Shown: in pieces, positions 25,503 through 33,993 of the stretch
Position numbering within the stretch: position 1 is the stretch's first letter
Layout: each line of letters opens with the position of its first letter
Assembly (NCBI GenBank): GCA_028122735.1
Contig: JAOHSR010000005.1
Coordinates: 1 to 55,020 of the forward strand
Reading direction: 5' to 3'
Length of the DNA: 55,020 nt
Origin: Flavobacteriales bacterium
GTDB taxonomy: Bacteria > Bacteroidota > Bacteroidia > Flavobacteriales > BACL11
Position numbers and translations under genes: made by a program
Notes under the pieces: generated by a model
Seen by the model: only the letters and a program-made list of their open reading frames with translations
Database searches by the model: none
What the model was told of the DNA's origin: nothing

Positions 25503-26141
25503 TTATGATAAAAAAGGATTATTTTTTTTCTCTTCCCCAATGGTTGTGCTCGGCCCGTGTCCACAGTGAACAATAGTTTCATTATCCAGTGTTAGTAGTT
25601 TGTTCTTAATACTTTTAATTAAGACATTGAAATCTCCGCCTGGTAGATCAGTTCTACCAATACTATTTTTAAATAAAACATCACCAGATAAAATAAAATT
25701 ATATTTTTTTGAATATAAACTAATGTGTCCGGGAGAATGACCTGGAGTGAATAAAGTATTAAGTTCTGAGTTTCCAAATTTAATAATATCGCCTTCATTC
25801 AAAAATTTTTTTGGAAGAGGTGATGACTCAAAATTAAAAAAACCATACATTTTTGCAATCTCTTGTGAATTATTAAGAAGATCTAAATCTTTTTTGTTTG
25901 TCATAAGATCTAAACCCCATCTTTTAGAAACAAAATTATTTCCTAAAATATGATCAATATGACAATGAGTATTAATTAAATAGATAGGTTTTAATTTATT
26001 CTCTATGATATAGTTTTCTAATTCATTTTTTTCTTCTTGTTGGTAACAACCAGGATCAATAATGATACAATCGCTTGTATTGTCAGAAATAATAAAAGTG
26101 TTTTCTTGAAATTGATTAAATGTAAATATTTTGATCTTCAT
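25503..26141 (-). CDS. MBL-fold metallohydrolase (glyoxalase II-like)
   Basis: A 212-residue metallo-beta-lactamase-fold hydrolase. THCHIDH (His59, His61, Asp63, His64) is the metal-binding motif, with further ligands in FTPGHSPGHIS, LSGDVLF and VHCGHGPST. The layout fits the glyoxalase II/YcbL group that hydrolyses thioesters such as S-lactoylglutathione or related compounds. Lacking the C-terminal substrate domain of true GloB, its substrate is uncertain. It is transcribed from a TATCTTTG element 15 bases before the ATG, divergent from the TauE gene. Confidence 0.87.
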   Translation of the reverse strand: MKIKIFTFNQFQENTFIISDNTSDCIIIDPGCYQQEEKNELENYIIENKLKPIYLINTHCHIDHILGNNFVSKRWGLDLMTNKKDLDLLNNSQEIAKMYGFFNFESSPLPKKFLNEGDIIKFGNSELNTLFTPGHSPGHISLYSKKYNFILSGDVLFKNSIGRTDLPGGDFNVLIKSIKNKLLTLDNETIVHCGHGPSTTIGEEKKNNPFLS

Positions 26142-26156
26142 AATTATAATATTTTA

Positions 26157-26164
26157 CAAAGATA
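26157..26164 (-). promoter_or_regulatory. MBL gene promoter element
   Basis: Read leftward this is TATCTTTG, 15 bases before the MBL ATG, and only nine bases from the rightward TauE element. Confidence 0.5.
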
Positions 26165-26173
26165 TAAGTTCTT

Positions 26174-26181
26174 TATATTTG
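26174..26181 (+). promoter_or_regulatory. TauE-M20 promoter element
   Basis: TATATTTG ends 15 bases before the ATG at 26197. It lies downstream of an in-frame ATG at 26131, which supports the shorter protein. Confidence 0.55.
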
Positions 26182-26196
26182 TGTGAAATTACTTCT

Positions 26197-26562
26197 ATGA
26201 GTTTTATTACAATTCTTTTTCTTCTTTTAATTGGTCTTTTGGCTGGTGTGCTTAGTGGAGTTGTTGGTGTTGGAGGAGCAATAGTTATTATTCCTTTATT
26301 ATTACTTTTAGGTTTTTCGCAACAAGAAGCTCAAGGAACTTCTATTGCAGTGATGCTGCCTCCAATAGGAATATTAGCAGCTATAAATTATTATAAATCA
26401 GGCTTTGTAAAGTGGGAATACGCAATTGTAATAGCATTTGCTTTTCTTATTGGGGGATATGTAGGCTCAAAATTTGCAATTTCAATGAATCCACAAATTT
26501 TAAAAAGATTTTTTGGTATAGTGTTATTAGTTTTTGCGATTAAATTTATTCTAGGCAAATGA
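26197..26562 (+). CDS. Half-length TauE/SafE family membrane protein
   Basis: A 121-residue protein with four hydrophobic spans. LLAGVLSGVVGVGGAIVIIPLL is the N-terminal TauE/SafE signature (positions ~12-33), followed by QEAQGTSIAVMLPP. Typical members have two such halves and ~250 residues; this has one, so it would act as a dimer. I start at 26197 because the upstream ATG at 26131 would place the promoter element inside the gene and would add a foreign leader. Substrate unknown (sulfite, sulfonates or others in the family). It overlaps the M20 gene by four bases. Confidence 0.82.
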   Translation: MSFITILFLLLIGLLAGVLSGVVGVGGAIVIIPLLLLLGFSQQEAQGTSIAVMLPPIGILAAINYYKSGFVKWEYAIVIAFAFLIGGYVGSKFAISMNPQILKRFFGIVLLVFAIKFILGK

Positions 26563-27722
26563 TTAATAAGATAAAAGATTTAAGTGAGAATTATTTTGAT
26601 GAGATCTTGACTATTAGACGTCATTTACATATGTATCCTGAACTTTCATTTCAAGAATTTGAAACTTCAAAATATATAAAAGACAGATTGAATCTGTGGG
26701 GTATAAATTTTATTGATGGTTATGTTGAAACAGGTATTTTAGTTGTTCTAGAGGGAAAAAATCCTAACTCAAAAAGTTTAGCTTTGAGAGCAGATTTTGA
26801 TGCCTTGCCAATTAATGAAAAAAATAGCGTTGAGTATTGTTCAAAAAATGAAGGTGTTATGCATGCTTGTGGTCATGATGCTCATACGGCATGTCTTTTA
26901 GGTGCCTTGAAAATACTACACTCTTCCAGAGAACTATGGAATGGTACAATTAAGTTTATTTTTCAACCAGCTGAGGAAAGGCTGCCAGGTGGTGCAAAAC
27001 AAATGATAGAAGAAGGAGTTTTAGAAAATCCAAATGTTACCAATGTAATGGCTCAGCATGTTCTTCCAGATTTAGAAGTAGGAAAAGTTGGGTTTAGAGC
27101 TGGTATCTATATGGCTTCTACAGATGAACTTTATTTTAAAATAAAAGGTGTTGGCGGTCATGCTGCAATTCCTTCCCAATATAATAATCCAATATTAGCA
27201 TCATCTAAACTAATCTTAAAGTTAACAGATTTTTTTGCAAGTCATAAGGATTCTATTTTTGCTGTTGGTTATTTTCAAGCAGATGGATCTACAAATGTTA
27301 TTCCTGATCAGGTGAAATTAATGGGGACATTTAGAGCTCTTTCTGAAGAATATAGAAAACAATCACATATAGATATGAAAAGTATTGTGAGTGATGTTGA
27401 AAAAAAATATAATGTTAGGATTGAACTAGATATAAGACATGGCTATCCAGCGTTATATAATGATGAAGAATTTACTAAAAAACAAATATCTTTTGCTAAA
27501 GAATATCTTGGAAAAGAAAATGTAATAGACCTGCCCATTAGAATGACAGCTGAAGATTTTTCATACTTTGCTAATGCTGTTCCATCTTGTTTTTATCGGC
27601 TCGGCACCGGAAATAAGAAAAAAGGTATTGTTCATGGTTTGCATACCTCAAGATTTGATATTGATGAAAAATCTTTAAAAATTGGAATGGGTATGCTTGC
27701 TTATTTAGCTATTAGTTCATAA
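26559..27722 (+). CDS. M20 family amidohydrolase
   Basis: A 387-residue metal-dependent amidohydrolase of the IAA-amino acid/hippurate hydrolase group. IRRHLHMYPELSFQE is the N-terminal signature, HACGHDAHTACLLGA supplies metal ligands near residue 105, FQPAEE the catalytic Glu, and MTAEDFSYF and HGLHTSRFD the C-terminal ligands. The central GVGGHAAIPSQYNNP is the lid/dimerisation domain. It removes acyl groups from amino acids; the true substrate is unknown. Its 3' end overlaps the convergent flavoprotein gene by 11 bases. Confidence 0.9.
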   Translation: MINKIKDLSENYFDEILTIRRHLHMYPELSFQEFETSKYIKDRLNLWGINFIDGYVETGILVVLEGKNPNSKSLALRADFDALPINEKNSVEYCSKNEGVMHACGHDAHTACLLGALKILHSSRELWNGTIKFIFQPAEERLPGGAKQMIEEGVLENPNVTNVMAQHVLPDLEVGKVGFRAGIYMASTDELYFKIKGVGGHAAIPSQYNNPILASSKLILKLTDFFASHKDSIFAVGYFQADGSTNVIPDQVKLMGTFRALSEEYRKQSHIDMKSIVSDVEKKYNVRIELDIRHGYPALYNDEEFTKKQISFAKEYLGKENVIDLPIRMTAEDFSYFANAVPSCFYRLGTGNKKKGIVHGLHTSRFDIDEKSLKIGMGMLAYLAISS

Positions 27723-28227
27723 GCTTTTTCCCAATGCTTGTGAATTCATCACAAAATAGTATCATCCAATCTTTTACTGCTTTTGATTTTAAAGCATTAT
27801 TATTAAAATCTTTAGAGGAGGCATAGACTATTCTTGGTAGTTGTATCATTTTCCATTCGTTCATACAAATTTGAGTAAGATGCATTGTTGAGAGATAGCT
27901 TTTGTCTCCTCCGGCAGCGCAAAGAATTCCAAAAAACTTTCCTTCTACCTTTTTAAAACAATTGTCTAATATTATTTTTAAGGAGTCGTTTATTGAATAA
28001 TTATGCACTCCCATTGCAATGATTAAGTTATCTGCCTCAGAAATTTTATTTTCTAAATTTACTAATTCCTTAGATTGGATTGAATGATATGCTTTAAGCT
28101 GAAAATTTCTGGCATCAATTATTTCACTTTTCACATTTAATTTTTGAAGTCTCTTGTGTACTTCTTTACAAAGAATAAATGATTTAGAGCTTTTTGCAAG
28201 CGAGCTAGATATAATTACTGTATTCAT
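27712..28227 (-). CDS. NADPH-dependent FMN reductase-like flavoprotein
   Basis: A 171-residue flavodoxin-fold protein. The N-terminal loop IISSSLAKSSKSFILCKEV is the FMN phosphate-binding region of the FMN_red family (normally GSxRxxS). ADNLIIAMGVHNYSINDSLK aligns with the flavin loop, where GSPVYN is usual. It could reduce flavin or quinones. The variant loops make the activity uncertain. It follows recQ with a one-base overlap, so it is probably co-expressed with it. Confidence 0.72.
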   Translation of the reverse strand: MNTVIISSSLAKSSKSFILCKEVHKRLQKLNVKSEIIDARNFQLKAYHSIQSKELVNLENKISEADNLIIAMGVHNYSINDSLKIILDNCFKKVEGKFFGILCAAGGDKSYLSTMHLTQICMNEWKMIQLPRIVYASSKDFNNNALKSKAVKDWMILFCDEFTSIGKKLMN

Positions 28228-30431
28228 TAGTTACCTACTTTTGAGATAAAATCAATTCTTAATATTCTAATTTCATCGTCATTAAATTCATCTTCATCAA
28301 ATTCTTGTCTTGCTTCGTCAAAAGAAAAGTTTTCAGTAGTTTTAAAGAAATCATGTATTTCATTTAGCTCTTCTTCATCCATCATTTCATCAATAATATG
28401 TGAGAGATTGATTTTTGTTCCTGATTCAACAATGTTTTCAATCTCTGATAAAAGTTCATCAATAGTAAGCGTTTTTCCTCTAGCAATATCATCAAGATTC
28501 ATTTTTTTATCTAAAGATTGAATGATATATATTTTATTGTTTTTCTTGTTTGCAACAGTTCTAACTACAATATCCACTGCTCTTTCTATTTCATTTTCCT
28601 CAACATATTCTTTTATTACATCAATAAATTCTTGGCCATATTTTTTTGCTTTACTTACTCCAACCCCTTGTATTTGAGCTAATTCCTCAAATGTGATTGG
28701 ATACTGATTAGCCATATCTATCAATGAGGGTTCCATAAATAAAATAGATGGAGGCAAGCCAATTGTTTTAGCTTGCTGTTTTCTAAGATCTTTTAAAATA
28801 GCATATAGTTTGTTGTCTAATGCATGTCCTTTTTGATTTGTTATTATCTTTTGATCATTTAGTTCATTATAATCATGATCTTCAGTAATCATAAAACTTT
28901 TAGGGCTTTTTATAAAATCAATTCCATTATCAGTTATTTTTAAAATGCCATATGACTCAATTTCTTTAGTGATTAATTGTTTTACATATACTTGTCTTAT
29001 AATAGAGTGCCAAAACTGAATGCTTTTTTCTTTCCCAGATCCAAATACATGACTTATCTGAGACATGTGTTGTTTGATTAGACTGTTGCTTTCACCAATC
29101 ATAATCTTTGCAATTTCCTTAGGTTTAAACCTTTGTTTACATTCAATAATTACCTCTAATAATTTTTTCACTTCTACTTTTCCTTCTAAAGTCGGTTTGG
29201 GATTTTTACAATTATCACACATTTGATTACAATCGGAGGAGGCAAATTCCTCTCCAAAGTAATGAAGAATATATTTTCTTCTACACATAGATGTTTCTGA
29301 AAAGGCTATTGTTTCCATAATTAACAGCCTACCAATTTCTTGCTCAGCAATTGGCTTTCCTTGAAGAAACTTTTCAAGTTTTTCAATGTCCTTATAATCA
29401 TAAAATGTAATAAGATCTCCTTTTCCTCCATCTCTGCCTGCTCTGCCAGTTTCTTGATAATATCCTTCTAGGCTTTTTGGGATATCGTGATGTATTACGA
29501 ATCTAATATCTGGCTTATCAATACCCATTCCAAAAGCAATTGTTGCTACAATAACATCACAATCTTCCATTAAGAACGCATCTTGATGTGCTACACGTTT
29601 TTTTGTTTCTAAGCCAGCATGATATGGAAGAGCTTTAATACCATTGATTTGTAAAACTTCAGCAATTTCCTCTACTTTTTTTCGGCTAAGGCAATAAACA
29701 ATCCCTGATTCTCCTTTTCTCTGGTTGACATATGTTATAAGCTGCTTGGCGATATCTTGTTTTGGACGTATTTCATAAAACAAATTTTTCCTATTAAAAG
29801 AATCTAAATATAGTTTTGCATCTTCAATTCTTAAATTTTTCATAATATCTAATCTAACTTTTGGTGTAGCTGTAGCTGTTAGAGCAATAACAGGAGCAGT
29901 AGCGATATTATTTATTATTTGTCTTAACTTTCTATATTCTGGACGAAAGTCATGTCCCCATTCAGAAATGCAATGCGCTTCATCAATAGCAAAAAATGAG
30001 ATTTTATTTTTATTGAAAAAGGCAATATTTTCCTCTTTAATAAGTGATTCTGGAGCTACATAAAGTAATTTAGTTTTCCCATTAGTTATGTCTTCTTTTA
30101 CTTGTGTAGCTTGAGTTTTTGATAATGAAGAATTTAGAACATGGGCAATACTGTCATTATCACTAAATCCTCTTAAAGCATCTACTTGATTTTTCATTAA
30201 GGCAATTAATGGAGAAATAACAATTGCAAGACCTTCTGAAAGTAAGGCTGGTAGCTGATAGCACATAGACTTTCCTCCTCCAGTTGGCATAATTACCATG
30301 GAATCATTTCCTGCTAGAAGGTTTAAGATGATTTCTTCTTGTTTTCCTCGAAAATTGTTGAATCCAAAAACTTTCTTTAGATTTTCATGTAAGATGTCTG
30401 TATTAATTCTCTTACTTGTTTTAATATCCAT
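28227..30431 (-). CDS. recQ: ATP-dependent DNA helicase RecQ
   Basis: A 734-residue 3'-5' helicase for recombination and fork repair. Walker A is MPTGGGKSMCYQLP near residue 48, DEAH near 150 in AIDEAHCISEWGHDFR, and motif VI is YYQETGRAGRDG. A zinc-binding domain follows with CRRKYILHYFG and CDNC, then the winged helix and an HRDC domain (near residues 545-620). An acidic C-terminal tail of ~100 residues is typical of Bacteroidota RecQ. SSB, its known partner, is also in the window. A 15-base palindrome lies just upstream of the ATG. Confidence 0.96.
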   Translation of the reverse strand: MDIKTSKRINTDILHENLKKVFGFNNFRGKQEEIILNLLAGNDSMVIMPTGGGKSMCYQLPALLSEGLAIVISPLIALMKNQVDALRGFSDNDSIAHVLNSSLSKTQATQVKEDITNGKTKLLYVAPESLIKEENIAFFNKNKISFFAIDEAHCISEWGHDFRPEYRKLRQIINNIATAPVIALTATATPKVRLDIMKNLRIEDAKLYLDSFNRKNLFYEIRPKQDIAKQLITYVNQRKGESGIVYCLSRKKVEEIAEVLQINGIKALPYHAGLETKKRVAHQDAFLMEDCDVIVATIAFGMGIDKPDIRFVIHHDIPKSLEGYYQETGRAGRDGGKGDLITFYDYKDIEKLEKFLQGKPIAEQEIGRLLIMETIAFSETSMCRRKYILHYFGEEFASSDCNQMCDNCKNPKPTLEGKVEVKKLLEVIIECKQRFKPKEIAKIMIGESNSLIKQHMSQISHVFGSGKEKSIQFWHSIIRQVYVKQLITKEIESYGILKITDNGIDFIKSPKSFMITEDHDYNELNDQKIITNQKGHALDNKLYAILKDLRKQQAKTIGLPPSILFMEPSLIDMANQYPITFEELAQIQGVGVSKAKKYGQEFIDVIKEYVEENEIERAVDIVVRTVANKKNNKIYIIQSLDKKMNLDDIARGKTLTIDELLSEIENIVESGTKINLSHIIDEMMDEEELNEIHDFFKTTENFSFDEARQEFDEDEFNDDEIRILRIDFISKVGN

Positions 30432-30433
30432 CT

Positions 30434-30449
30434 AAAAGTAATACTTTTG
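30434..30449. promoter_or_regulatory. Palindromic divergent promoter region, recQ/kdsD
   Basis: AAAAGTA-A-TACTTTT at 30434-30448 is a perfect 15-base palindrome. Rightward it gives TACTTTTG (30442-30449), the promoter consensus, 44 bases before kdsD. Leftward it gives TACTTTTA, one mismatch, two bases before the recQ ATG. It may be two facing-away promoters sharing one core, or an operator. Confidence 0.45.
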
Positions 30450-30493
30450 TTTATGTTGCGTTGTTTACTAAACGAATATACTATTAATTTACC

Positions 30494-31462
30494 ATGAAAT
30501 CATCAATTGAAATTAAAAAAATTGCTGAAAATGTAATAAATATTGAATATAAATCTATTCAAAATTTAATTTATAGTATTAACGATCATTTTGTTCAGGC
30601 AGTTAAATTAATTTCAGAATCAAATGGGAGGCTAATTGTAGCTGGAGTTGGAAAGAGTGCCAATATTTCTAGTAAACTTGTTGCAACCTTTAATTCTACA
30701 GGGCAACCATCTGTTTTCCTTCATGCAGCTGATGCAATACATGGAGATTTGGGTAATGTTCAAAAAAATGATATTGTAATATGTCTTTCAAAGAGCGGTA
30801 ATACTGAAGAAATTAGATTACTAACTTCAAATCTAAAAATTTTAGGAAATAAGATTATATCAATATGTGGTAATCCATCATCTTTTCTTGTAAAGAATAG
30901 TGATATTAATATTAACGCCTTTGTTAGTGAAGAGGCTTGTCCACATGATTTAGCTCCAACTTCTTCAACTACTGCCCAGCTTGTTTTAGGAGACGCATTA
31001 GCTATTTGTCTTTTAGAATACAGAGGTTTTACTAAGGAAGACTTTGCCCGCTTTCATCCAGGAGGAATATTAGGTAAAAAACTATCTCTGAAAGTTGATA
31101 GTGTTATAAATGATAGGGCACCTCTTGTTTTTGAAGATGATGTGTTAAAAGATATTGTTATAGAAATATCAGAAAATAGACTTGGTGCTACAGCAGTTTG
31201 TGATGACAAAAAGAATATTGTAGGAATGATAACTGATGGTGACTTAAGAAGGTGTTTTGAAAACAACACTGAGCTTTCAGATTTAAAAGCAAAAGAGATA
31301 ATGACAAAAAACCCTAAAAAAATAAATAGTCAATCTCTTGTTTATGATGCTTTTAAAATAATGAAATCTCATAACATTACGCAATTGATTGTTGTTGAAA
31401 ATGGTTTGTATAAAGGAATTATTCATTTACATGATATTATAAAAGAAGGAATAGTTCAATGA
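30494..31462 (+). CDS. kdsD: D-arabinose 5-phosphate isomerase (KpsF/GutQ type)
   Basis: A 322-residue SIS-domain protein with two C-terminal CBS domains. The SIS part has VAGVGKSANISSKLVATFNS, LHAADAIHGDLG and CLSKSGNTEEI. PHDLAPTSSTTAQLVLGD is the KdsD catalytic segment. It makes arabinose 5-phosphate, the precursor of Kdo in lipopolysaccharide. The CBS pair (from ~residue 205) likely binds nucleotides or regulates activity. It overlaps tatC by four bases in the unit kdsD-tatC-lptB, a familiar Bacteroidota order. Confidence 0.93.
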   Translation: MKSSIEIKKIAENVINIEYKSIQNLIYSINDHFVQAVKLISESNGRLIVAGVGKSANISSKLVATFNSTGQPSVFLHAADAIHGDLGNVQKNDIVICLSKSGNTEEIRLLTSNLKILGNKIISICGNPSSFLVKNSDININAFVSEEACPHDLAPTSSTTAQLVLGDALAICLLEYRGFTKEDFARFHPGGILGKKLSLKVDSVINDRAPLVFEDDVLKDIVIEISENRLGATAVCDDKKNIVGMITDGDLRRCFENNTELSDLKAKEIMTKNPKKINSQSLVYDAFKIMKSHNITQLIVVENGLYKGIIHLHDIIKEGIVQ

Positions 31463-32262
31463 GTAAAAAAGATTTAGACATGTCTTTTCTTGATCATCTT
31501 GAAGTGTTGAGATGGCATTTGATTCGTTCAGGTATTGCTATTATTTCTCTATCAATTTTAGCATTTATTTGTAAAGACTTTATTTTTGATACTGTTTTAT
31601 TAGCTCCTAAAGATCCTAACTTTTTTACCTATAAATTTCTGTGTAATATCTCACAATCTTTAGGTATGGGTGATGCTTTATGTATTAAAGAATCGCCATT
31701 TTCGTTAATGAACATCACTATGTCTGGCCAATTTTCTACTCACTTAATGACTTCATTATATGCAGGTTTTATTTTAGCTTTTCCATATGTTTTTTGGGAG
31801 ATATGGAGGTTTGTAATACCTGCTTTGAAAGATAGTGAAACTAAAGTTACAAGAGGTGTTGTTTTTTTTAGTTCATTTTTGTTTTTGGTAGGAGTTTTAT
31901 TTGGATATTATATAATTGCTCCATTATCTATAAATTTCTTAGGTTCTTATCAAGTTAGTCAAACAGTTGCAAATCAAATTAGTTTAACATCATTTGTGAC
32001 AACAGTAACTACTGTTAGTTTGGCTAACGGTATAATTTTTGAACTTCCTATTTTAGTATATTTCTTAACAAAAATCGGTTTTTTAACACCTGAATTTATG
32101 AGAACTTACAGAAAACATGCTATGGTTCTTACATTAATTTTATCTGCTATAATAACACCCCCAGATATTACTTCTCAAATATTGGTTTCTTTCCCCTTAA
32201 TAATATTATATGAGATTAGCATTAGAATTTCTAGAGCAGTAATTAAACGAAATAATTTATGA
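31459..32262 (+). CDS. tatC: Twin-arginine translocase subunit TatC
   Basis: A 267-residue inner-membrane protein with six hydrophobic spans. MSFLDHLEVLRWHLIRSGIA is the TatC N-terminus that recognises the twin-arginine signal, and FPYVFWEIWRFVIPALK is the conserved first cytoplasmic loop region. Near the end IITPPDITSQILVSFPLIILYE is diagnostic. An insertion after span 1 (residues ~45-75) is typical of Bacteroidota. The other Tat subunits are not in the window. Both ends overlap neighbours by four bases. Confidence 0.96.
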   Translation: MSKKDLDMSFLDHLEVLRWHLIRSGIAIISLSILAFICKDFIFDTVLLAPKDPNFFTYKFLCNISQSLGMGDALCIKESPFSLMNITMSGQFSTHLMTSLYAGFILAFPYVFWEIWRFVIPALKDSETKVTRGVVFFSSFLFLVGVLFGYYIIAPLSINFLGSYQVSQTVANQISLTSFVTTVTTVSLANGIIFELPILVYFLTKIGFLTPEFMRTYRKHAMVLTLILSAIITPPDITSQILVSFPLIILYEISIRISRAVIKRNNL

Positions 32263-32984
32263 TTTTAAGAACGGATAAAATTTATAAATACTACAATAAA
32301 AAAGCTGTTGTTAATGGTGTTTCAATTGAATTAAGGCAAGGTGAAATTGTAGGTTTACTTGGTCCTAATGGTGCAGGAAAGACAACAACATTTTATTCAA
32401 TTGTAGGATTAATTAAGTCAAATAAAGGAGCTGTTTTTTTAAATGATATAGATATTACATCACAACCAATGTATAAGCGTGCTCAAATGGGAATTGGATA
32501 TTTACCTCAAGAAGCATCAGTGTTTAGAAGTATGAGTGTTGAGGATAATATAAAATCAGTTCTTGAGATGACCAAATTAACTAAAAAGAAGCAAGATGAA
32601 AAATGTGAGCAGCTTATAAAAGAATTTGGTTTAACTAAGGTTAGAAAAAATATAGGAAATTTACTATCTGGAGGAGAAAGAAGAAGAACAGAAATTGCTA
32701 GGGCCTTAGCAACCGAACCAAAGTTTATTTTGTTAGACGAACCATTTGCTGGAGTTGATCCAATTGCAGTGGAGGATATTCAAAATATTGTAAGAAAATT
32801 AGTACAAAAAAATATTGGAGTTTTAATTACCGATCATAATGTACACGAAACCTTATCTATTACAGATAGAGCTTATTTGCTTTTTGAAGGAGCTGTACTA
32901 AAGCAAGGATCTTCTGAAGATTTAGCTTCAGATGAAAAAGTTAGAAAATTATATTTGGGAAAAAATTTTGAGTTAAGAAGGTAG
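32259..32984 (+). CDS. lptB: LPS export ABC transporter ATP-binding protein
   Basis: A 241-residue ABC ATPase. Walker A GPNGAGKTT is at residues 35-43, the signature is LLSGGERRRTEIARAL, and FILLDEPFAGVDPIAVEDIQ is the LptB Walker B and beyond. ITDHNVHETLSITDRAYLL holds the switch His. It energises extraction of lipopolysaccharide from the inner membrane with LptF and LptG. Linkage to kdsD fits an LPS role. Convergent with purS, two bases apart. Confidence 0.95.
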   Translation: MILRTDKIYKYYNKKAVVNGVSIELRQGEIVGLLGPNGAGKTTTFYSIVGLIKSNKGAVFLNDIDITSQPMYKRAQMGIGYLPQEASVFRSMSVEDNIKSVLEMTKLTKKKQDEKCEQLIKEFGLTKVRKNIGNLLSGGERRRTEIARALATEPKFILLDEPFAGVDPIAVEDIQNIVRKLVQKNIGVLITDHNVHETLSITDRAYLLFEGAVLKQGSSEDLASDEKVRKLYLGKNFELRR

Positions 32985-32986
32985 TT

Positions 32987-33238
32987 CTAAACTTTAGATA
33001 ACTCAAATGTGTAAGATTCCATAATTTGATTGCAAAGCATTTTTTGACAAGCAGTTTCAACTTTTTGGCTAGCTAAATCTGCGTTTTCAGCATCGATTTC
33101 TAAAGTAATATGCTTACCAATTCTAACATTGGTAATCTCTGAAAGCTCTACGTTTTTCATACTAGCGCTTACTGCTTTACCTTGAGGATCAAGAAGTGAT
33201 TTTAGTGGCATTATGTCAATTTCTGCTTTAAATCTCAT
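32987..33238 (-). CDS. purS: Phosphoribosylformylglycinamidine synthase subunit PurS
   Basis: An 83-residue protein. LLDPQGKAVSASMKN and EITNVRIGKHITLEIDAEN match PurS, the small subunit that bridges PurQ and PurL in purine synthesis. It stands apart from any purL or purQ gene in the window and instead follows pssA, overlapping it by four bases. Many Bacteroidota carry a long single-chain PurL, so the need for PurS here is uncertain. Confidence 0.85.
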   Translation of the reverse strand: MRFKAEIDIMPLKSLLDPQGKAVSASMKNVELSEITNVRIGKHITLEIDAENADLASQKVETACQKMLCNQIMESYTFELSKV

Positions 33239-33960
33239 AATAGATTATTTATGATTGATAATATTACATACAAAATTACAATAAAAGGTATTGCAGCCAA
33301 ATTAAAAAAGAACAATAATATTAATGAAGATATCAACATAAATAGTCTGATTATATTTAATTGACTGGAAATGTTTTCTTGAAAATTTACTTTTATTGAA
33401 AATAAGTTTAATTTACTTATCATTAATATTGAAAGAACAACTGAGATAATACATAAAGAATATGTATTGTTATAAATAGAGTGGAAAATCTCAGATTTAA
33501 TAAGTGGAATTGAGGCGATAAAGATTGCCGTCATAGGTGTTGGAAGTCCAATAAACGAATCCTTTTGGTTTTTATCAATATTAAAATTTGCTAATCTAAG
33601 TGCAGCAAATATTGGTATTAAAAAAGCGATTAAAGAGATGTTTAAGAATGGAGTTTCATAAGAAAAATCACCAAATAATTGAGTTACATTGCTAGCGCTT
33701 AAAAGTTTAAATAAGATAAATGAAGGAGCAAGTCCTGATGTTACTAAATCAGCTAAACTGTCTAGTTGTAATCCAAATTCATTTTCAATTTTTAAGAGTC
33801 TTGCAAAGAATCCGTCAAAAAAATCCATAAAAATTCCTAGAAAAATAAAAAGTGCAGCAAGGCTTAATTGGTTATTAAATGTTAAGATAATTGAAAGTAT
33901 TCCGCAACATAGATTAGCGATAGTTATGTAATTTGGGATATTTCTAATTATTGCATTCAT
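33235..33960 (-). CDS. pssA: CDP-diacylglycerol--serine O-phosphatidyltransferase
   Basis: A 241-residue membrane enzyme that makes phosphatidylserine, the precursor of phosphatidylethanolamine. FFDGFFARLLKIENEFGLQL followed by DSLAD supplies the CDP-alcohol transferase signature DGxxARx8GxxxDxxxD. About six hydrophobic spans are visible, and LPTPMTAIFIASIPL is typical of the PssA branch. It is the first gene of the leftward pair pssA-purS. TATTTTTG ends five bases before the ATG. Confidence 0.93.
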   Translation of the reverse strand: MNAIIRNIPNYITIANLCCGILSIILTFNNQLSLAALFIFLGIFMDFFDGFFARLLKIENEFGLQLDSLADLVTSGLAPSFILFKLLSASNVTQLFGDFSYETPFLNISLIAFLIPIFAALRLANFNIDKNQKDSFIGLPTPMTAIFIASIPLIKSEIFHSIYNNTYSLCIISVVLSILMISKLNLFSIKVNFQENISSQLNIIRLFMLISSLILLFFFNLAAIPFIVILYVILSIINNLL

Positions 33961-33965
33961 ATAAG

Positions 33966-33973
33966 CAAAAATA
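33966..33973 (-). promoter_or_regulatory. pssA promoter element
   Basis: Read leftward this is TATTTTTG, five bases from the pssA ATG, so the leader would be nearly absent. Confidence 0.5.
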
Positions 33974-33993
33974 TGATAATATTTGTAATCGCT

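Noticed and set aside
26131-26196. Longer TauE protein from ATG 26131
   Set aside because: The promoter TATATTTG at 26174-26181 would be inside the gene; the family start fits ATG 26197.
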